A DNA stretch of 48,882 nt from Bacteroidales bacterium (GTDB taxonomy: Bacteria > Bacteroidota > Bacteroidia > Bacteroidales > VadinHA17), in NCBI GenBank assembly GCA_017882305.1, contig JADGPU010000012.1, positions 1 to 48,882 of the forward strand, read 5' to 3'. The first letter of the stretch is position 1. Each line of letters opens with the position of its first letter. Under the pieces are notes generated by a model, which made no database searches, was not told the DNA's origin, and saw only the letters and a program-made list of their open reading frames with translations. A program made the translations under genes and the position numbers. Positions 44,820 to 48,882 of this stretch are shown one piece after another.

Positions 44820-44894
44820 TACCCTCTTTCTTATTTCCCACAAGGGGGAAATGGTCCTACTCCTTCGCGAGTGGGGGAAGGTTGGGAAGGGGGT
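44820..44894. repeat. intergenic G/C double-hairpin repeat, copy B
   Basis: Degenerate second copy of the element at 37490. TTTCCC-ACAAGG-GGGAAA stem (44834-44851), then TCCTTC...GGGGAAGG (44861-44881), TTGGGA and GGGGGT. It lies between znuB and lpdA. The rest of the 184-base gap has a 12-bp palindrome AAGAATATTCTT (44931-44942) just upstream of lpdA and no gene. Confidence 0.6.
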
Positions 44895-44963
44895 CACATG
44901 CTTAAATTATTAATATGAGCTTAAAAACAAAAGAATATTCTTAACATATAAATAAAGATTAAA

Positions 44964-46355
44964 ATGGATTACGATCTTATAATAATTGGCAGCGGACCTG
45001 GCGGCTATGTAGCCGCTATCAGAGCATCACAGTTGAAAATGAAAGTAGCAGTAGTTGAAAGAGCTGAACTTGGAGGAATCTGTCTTAACTGGGGATGTAT
45101 ACCCACAAAATCACTCCTGAAAAGTTCCCAGGTCTTTGACTATCTGACTCATGCATCTGAATATGGAATTACTATTTCTGGTGAAGTAAAACCCGATTTT
45201 AACGCAATTATTTCACGAAGCAGAAATGTGGCCAACGGTATGAGTAAAGGAGTTCAGTTCCTTTTTAAAAAAAACAATATTGAACACATCAAAGGATTTG
45301 GTCGTCTGGAAGGAAACAATAAGGTTCAGGTGGAGGATCCTGAAGGGAACAAAAATAATTATACTGCATCAAATATAATATTAGCGACAGGTGCAAGATC
45401 GAAGGAGCTTCCAAACCTGAAACAGGACGGAAAGAAGATAATCGGCTACCGTGAGGCTATGACACTACAAAAGCAACCGGGTTCAATGGTTGTTGTAGGA
45501 TCAGGGGCAATCGGAAGTGAATTTGCCAATTTCTATCAGTCTCTGGGAACAAAGGTGACCCTTGTAGAGCTTTTACCGAGGATTGTTCCGGTTGAAGATG
45601 AAGAGGTCTCAAAACAACTGGAGAGATCGTTTAAGAAAACTGGTATGAAGGTAATAACCGGTTCATCAGTTGAATCTGTGGATACTACAAAAGAGAAGTG
45701 CCAGGTTACTATCAAAACACCCAAGGGAACGGAAATTGTTGAAACAGATATTGTCCTGTCAGCTGTCGGTATTACGACAAACATTGAAGATATTGGTCTT
45801 GAAAAAGCTGGTGTTAAGACTGATAAAGGGAAAGTTGTTGTAGATGATTATTATTGTACATCAATCCCTGGCATTTTTGCCATCGGTGATATTGTTCATG
45901 GACCGGCACTTGCCCATGTGGCTTCAGCAGAGGGAATAATTTGTGTCGAAAAGATTTCAGGAATAGAAGTCGAACCTCTTGATTATAAAAATATTCCAGG
46001 ATGCACATACACCACTCCTGAGATAGCTTCATGTGGTCTTACCGAAGCTGCTGCCAAGGAAGCCGGTTATAATATCAAAATTGGAAAATTCCCGTTTACC
46101 GCTTCAGGAAAAGCCAGCGCGTCAGGTGCAAAAGATGGTTTTGTCAAACTTATATTTGATGCAACATACGGCGAGCTGCTTGGTGCACATATGATCGGAG
46201 CCAATGTTACCGAAATGATTGCAGAGATAATTGTTGCCAGAAAACTTGAAACTACAGCGCACGAAATAATTAAATCAGTACATCCGCATCCTACGATGTC
46301 GGAGGCAATAATGGAGGCTGCTGCAGAGGCTTATGGGGAAGTGATACATCTATAA
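44964..46355 (+). CDS. lpdA: dihydrolipoyl dehydrogenase
   Basis: 463 residues, full length. FAD- and NAD-dependent oxidation of dihydrolipoamide in 2-oxoacid dehydrogenase complexes or as L-protein of the glycine cleavage system. FAD motif IIGSGPGGYVAAI, redox pair in GGICLNWGCIPTK (Cys40, Cys45), NAD motif VVGSGAIGSEFANFY, FAIGDIVHGPALAHVASAEG, and HPHPTMSEAIMEA with the catalytic His. No E1/E2 genes are beside it; gcvP is at the other end of the window, so L-protein use is plausible but unproven. Confidence 0.97.
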   Translation: MDYDLIIIGSGPGGYVAAIRASQLKMKVAVVERAELGGICLNWGCIPTKSLLKSSQVFDYLTHASEYGITISGEVKPDFNAIISRSRNVANGMSKGVQFLFKKNNIEHIKGFGRLEGNNKVQVEDPEGNKNNYTASNIILATGARSKELPNLKQDGKKIIGYREAMTLQKQPGSMVVVGSGAIGSEFANFYQSLGTKVTLVELLPRIVPVEDEEVSKQLERSFKKTGMKVITGSSVESVDTTKEKCQVTIKTPKGTEIVETDIVLSAVGITTNIEDIGLEKAGVKTDKGKVVVDDYYCTSIPGIFAIGDIVHGPALAHVASAEGIICVEKISGIEVEPLDYKNIPGCTYTTPEIASCGLTEAAAKEAGYNIKIGKFPFTASGKASASGAKDGFVKLIFDATYGELLGAHMIGANVTEMIAEIIVARKLETTAHEIIKSVHPHPTMSEAIMEAAAEAYGEVIHL

Positions 46356-46359
46356 TTCT

Positions 46360-46700
46360 GTTCATTTTTTGCTCGCCCAAAAAATGAACCAAAAAAGGGC
46401 GGCCTCAGATCTTTTTTGGGATTATCATTTTCTCGGCTGCCCACGCATTACAACTTGTCGTCCTTCGTCCTCCTCAAACAGTAATGCTTGTATTGGCCCA
46501 TCGCTTCGCAACCTCCAAAATGCTAATCTTGTTCCAAAAAAGATCTGAAGGCATTGCTCGCCTTACGGCGATTTGGTTTGAATAAATTTTGATTTTTGCT
46601 CACAATTTTAATTATTTTTTAAAGGTGTTCGCGAGCTCTCCCGCTTCGCGGGATCGGTTCTTTGGTTACTTTTTTTGCATCAAAGCAAATCAAAAGGTCT
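46360..46700. repeat. long non-coding nested inverted-repeat element
   Basis: The 509-base gap 46356-46864 has no gene but much structure. (1) GTTCATTTTTTG (46360-46371) and CAAAAAATGAAC (46378-46389), perfect 12-bp stem. (2) TCAGATCTTTTTTGG (46405-46419) and CCAAAAAAGATCTGA (46534-46548), perfect 15-bp arms 114 bases apart. (3) Inside these, GCATTAC (46445-46451) and GTAATGC (46481-46487). (4) TCGCC-TTAC-GGCGA (46558-46571). (5) CCCGC-TTC-GCGGG (46640-46652). No transposase is present. The first stem may also end lpdA transcription. Confidence 0.7.
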
Positions 46701-46771
46701 TATAATATTCATTTTAAAATACGATACCACATTTAGGGCCGAAAGTACCCTATCTTGATCTAATTAATAAT

Positions 46772-46811
46772 AATATACAACAATATACAATAATTAACAA
46801 TAATTAATAGT
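46772..46811 (+). repeat. 10-bp-period A/T repeat upstream of a promoter
   Basis: AATATACAAC, AATATACAAT, AATTAACAAT and AATTAATAGT (46772-46811) repeat at about one helical turn and end 20 bases before the -7 box at 46832. Could bend DNA or act like an UP element; otherwise simple AT-rich spacer. Confidence 0.4.
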
Positions 46812-46831
46812 ATTAAATAATAGAGGTTTAC

Positions 46832-46839
46832 TATCTTTA
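46832..46839 (+). promoter_or_regulatory. -7 box of the gene at 46865
   Basis: TATCTTTA, 25 bases before the ATG at 46865; same octamer as the box at 40908. Confidence 0.4.
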
Positions 46840-46864
46840 CAGTCTAACCAAAATTTCATTTATT

Positions 46865-47650
46865 ATGAAAAGTCAAATCAGGTTACTGGAAGTATTTAAA
46901 ATATTTCAAGACACAGAAACACTCTTTGATGAACGAACTAATGAGCAATCAAACAAAATAATTCTTAATCAGATTCTAATCATCTGCGCGTTTACATTTC
47001 TATATGGCGCAGTAATGGGCAGTTATCATAGTTTTCTTCAATCTATTATGGCTGGATTAAAAATCATATTTCTGTTTTTATGTACAATAATAATATGTTT
47101 TCCATCATTTTATGTGATTCAACAAGTCTTGGGTTCTAAGATGAATCTGAGGCAAATGATAATTATTGTCTTAAGTGGATTTGTACTCACCTCAGAAATA
47201 GTATTGTCTTTTTCACCCATAATTATTCTTTTTCAGATTACTGGAGGTAATTATCATTTTTTGCAACTGCTTCATGTAGCAGTATTCTTATTTGGTGGGA
47301 TTTTTGGAATGAGACTAATGATTGAAGCGTTGAAATTTGCTTGTGAAAAGAAAGATATTTATCCCCATATTGGGGTTACAGTATTCAGAATTTGGATTAT
47401 AATTCTAGCATTTGCAAGTATTCAGCTGGCTTGGAATTTAAGGCCGTTTTTAGCAAATAAAAATGAGGAGTTTAAATTATTTAGGAAATATGAAGGTAAT
47501 TTTTATACAGCAATTATTTATTCCGTACAACAACTTGTCTCAAATGGAGATAATCAGTATAATGAAGTAGTAAAAAAACCTTTTCAATATCAGGATAATA
47601 ACAATTCCCAAATTAGTGATACCAATATATTAAAAATTTTGAAAAAATAA
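46865..47650 (+). CDS. multi-pass membrane protein, unknown function
   Basis: 261 residues. Five hydrophobic segments at about 33-53, 64-88, 98-126, 131-155 and 172-192, then a hydrophilic Asn/Gln-rich end. Motifs QLAWNLRPF and FRKYEGNFYTAIIY look conserved; I have an uncertain memory of a widespread family with this ending that databases label by a WH2-like match, so no function is given. The next gene, a small HTH protein, starts three bases after its stop. Codon use is more AT-rich than in the core genes of this window. Confidence 0.75.
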   Translation: MKSQIRLLEVFKIFQDTETLFDERTNEQSNKIILNQILIICAFTFLYGAVMGSYHSFLQSIMAGLKIIFLFLCTIIICFPSFYVIQQVLGSKMNLRQMIIIVLSGFVLTSEIVLSFSPIIILFQITGGNYHFLQLLHVAVFLFGGIFGMRLMIEALKFACEKKDIYPHIGVTVFRIWIIILAFASIQLAWNLRPFLANKNEEFKLFRKYEGNFYTAIIYSVQQLVSNGDNQYNEVVKKPFQYQDNNNSQISDTNILKILKK

Positions 47651-47653
47651 GAT

Positions 47654-47848
47654 ATGGATGATATTATGACTCTTGAAGAAGTTGCTCAGTATTTAAAACT
47701 GAAACCTCAGACTATTTATACTTGGGCACAAAAAGGGGATATTCCTGCAGCAAAACTAGGAAGGGAGTGGAGATTTAAGAAGTCAATTATAGATAAGTGG
47801 TTCGATCAGCGTATAAATGAAAAATTCTCAATATTTCTTAATAAATAA
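47654..47848 (+). CDS. small excisionase-like helix-turn-helix protein
   Basis: 64 residues. The core TLEEVAQYLKLKPQTIYTWAQ followed by GDIPAAKLGREWRFKKSIIDKW is the MerR/Xis-type HTH_17 fold found in excisionases and small regulators. It could start at 47654 or at the Met four codons later. Three bases after the membrane-protein gene, so one transcript. No integrase or attachment site is visible, which argues for a regulator rather than a phage excisionase. Confidence 0.85.
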   Translation: MDDIMTLEEVAQYLKLKPQTIYTWAQKGDIPAAKLGREWRFKKSIIDKWFDQRINEKFSIFLNK

Positions 47849-47919
47849 CCTTCATCTCCATATGTGAACGAAATGCCTATTATATGACAAGGAATCGGTA
47901 ACTAAAAATCTATAAAAAA

Positions 47920-48336
47920 ATGAAACGAATTTTATTTATTGTTGGAATTTGCCTTGCAATCCTGTTTTTTAGCTTTTTTCTGGCCGGGCGCATTATGTGT
48001 GGCATAGGAATAAGGGAACGCATTAATATTGCTAAAAAACATTACCCGGGTAAGGCAGAAGATGCTCTAATCGCATATCTTGCAGATACTAATAATTCTT
48101 CGCAAAAACGATCAGATGTGGCAATCTGGACATTAGGGCAGATTCGCTCAAGGAAGGCATTGCCTATTCTTAACGGACTTTATAAAAATGATCCGCTAGG
48201 CATGACCTGCAAAGGTCACCATAATACGGTTCTATGCCAGTATGAGATTCATAAAGCTAAAGTTTCTATCGAACATAGTTGGCTGGGTGCTAAAGAGAAG
48301 AACTGGTTTGGTTCGTGGCCAGAGCTTAATAAATAA
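47920..48336 (+). CDS. membrane-anchored HEAT-like repeat protein
   Basis: 138 residues. N-terminal membrane helix about 4-26, then helices that fit one or two HEAT-type repeats (AEDALIAYLADTNNSSQKRSD, VAIWTLGQIRSRKALPILNGLY). Near the end is a Cys/His segment CKGHHNTVLCQYEI (about 99-112) that could bind a metal. I recall similar HEAT proteins ending LCQYELxKA in Bacteroidota. Function unknown. The gap before it (47849-47919) holds nothing I recognise. Confidence 0.7.
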   Translation: MKRILFIVGICLAILFFSFFLAGRIMCGIGIRERINIAKKHYPGKAEDALIAYLADTNNSSQKRSDVAIWTLGQIRSRKALPILNGLYKNDPLGMTCKGHHNTVLCQYEIHKAKVSIEHSWLGAKEKNWFGSWPELNK

Positions 48337-48404
48337 AACTTTCTTAACTGATTTATATTTAACATATTATTCTGAGTTGCATTGTATTATTTTAATAAAA
48401 CAAA

Positions 48405-48882
48405 ATGAAAAGAAGTCGCTTGATAATTAGTCTTTTTGCTTTTATTTTATTACTGCCAAATTGTTCTCAGATTAGCAATAAAGAAAAAATTGATGCAAAA
48501 AATATCTACACTAATTGTAGTCAAATTGCAGAATTGTGGTTAAATGAACTTGATAAAAACGGTTATAGCTATTTAACCAAATTGAAATTATCAGATCTGC
48601 TTAAAAAAGAAATAAATGAAAATGAAATCAAAAATTTTTTCTTAAACAATGATAGAATATTCGGGAAGGTAAAGGAAAGAAAATTTATTGCAGCACATTT
48701 TTGGTTAGATAACAAACTATTAACATATTTTCCGAATTATGATAAAACGCTGCTAAAAAGAGTTGGAAAAGTAGAAGCTAAGGATGGCTTCTATAAAATT
48801 GATCCCAAATATATGGGATTACAAAAATCAGCAGATATGTTCAAATCTTTCCCTATTGGGAATTATGTGATACTAATGTACA
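48405..48882 (+). CDS. lipoprotein, possibly DUF4019-like, cut by the window end
   Basis: At least 159 residues from the ATG at 48405; the frame is open at the last base, so the 3' end is missing. Lipoprotein-type signal: a basic start, hydrophobic stretch and LLPNC with Cys about 19. The mature part has IAELWLNELDKNGYSYL, then DRIFGKVKERKFIAAHF and FPIGNYVILMY, which together resemble DUF4019 (periplasmic domain of unknown role). Low-GC and Lys/Asn-rich like its upstream neighbours. Confidence 0.7.
   Translation, partial: MKRSRLIISLFAFILLLPNCSQISNKEKIDAKNIYTNCSQIAELWLNELDKNGYSYLTKLKLSDLLKKEINENEIKNFFLNNDRIFGKVKERKFIAAHFWLDNKLLTYFPNYDKTLLKRVGKVEAKDGFYKIDPKYMGLQKSADMFKSFPIGNYVILMY

Noticed and set aside
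46405..46548. Insertion sequence bounded by the 15-bp inverted repeats
   Set aside because: Only 114 bases lie between the arms, with no transposase and no visible target duplication; kept as a non-coding repeat.
46356..46864. tRNA or riboswitch in the gap after lpdA
   Set aside because: No cloverleaf, no T-loop GGTTCRA context and no riboswitch core I recognise.
47654..47848. Phage or integrative-element excisionase
   Set aside because: No integrase, attachment repeats or tRNA nearby; small HTH_17 proteins are also ordinary regulators.
1..48882. CRISPR array or defence island
   Set aside because: No regularly spaced direct repeats with unique spacers, and no Cas, restriction or toxin-antitoxin gene was recognised.

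Overview
The window comes from the chromosome of a member of the Bacteroidota, most likely a Bacteroidales-type anaerobe or facultative anaerobe from the environment. Evidence for this: MurF is fused to alanine racemase; there is a type IX secretion (T9SS) C-terminal sorting domain, a GldB lipoprotein and a PorT-like barrel; DUF1573 and DUF4369/TlpA lipoproteins are present; and many genes are preceded by a TAnnTTTG/A box, the -7 element of this phylum. A 55-residue 2[4Fe-4S] ferredoxin, a PccB/MmdA carboxyltransferase with its own biotin carrier, and the MeaB chaperone suggest methylmalonyl-CoA/propionate metabolism. MqnE indicates menaquinone made by the futalosine route.

Layout. 1-2.7 kb: end of gcvP, then a lipoprotein of the Gfo/Idh type. 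2.7-10.7 kb: ddl (minus), LemA and two TPM-domain proteins (plus), then the minus-strand run PASTA protein, T9SS cargo protein, RluD; then mqnE. 10.7-13.4 kb: rpmH with its own terminator and promoter, and the overlapping set glycosyltransferase, ECF-like sigma factor, rsmG. 13.5-17.7 kb: tgt, LptG-type permease, pccB/mmdA, biotin carrier. 17.7-24.8 kb: ispE, dnaB, rsmI, a conserved protein, tdk, murF-alr. 24.9-29.4 kb: Crp/Fnr regulator, nadE, PorT-like barrel, gldB, ferredoxin. 29.4-36.7 kb: remnant of an M20-type amidohydrolase gene, a 1095-residue peptidase-MA/TolB/barrel protein, DUF1573 protein, meaB, TlpA-like lipoprotein. 36.7-42.2 kb: a two-component system whose kinase and regulator genes flank a GH43 gene, with a divergent envelope protein that may be its target. 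42.3-46.4 kb: znuABC-type metal transporter and lpdA. 46.4-48.9 kb: an AT-rich accessory end with a long palindromic non-coding element, a membrane protein paired with an excisionase-like HTH protein, a HEAT-like protein and a truncated lipoprotein.

Most of the window is ordinary core genome. The observations most worth checking are non-coding: three 11-bp-spaced TTAAC boxes between the kinase gene and the divergent gene; a 7-bp-period array that inverts between two convergent genes; two copies of a G/C-rich double hairpin repeat; and a 0.35-kb nested inverted-repeat element after lpdA. I saw no tRNA, rRNA, CRISPR array, transposase or phage gene. No clearly new defence or biosynthetic system is evident.
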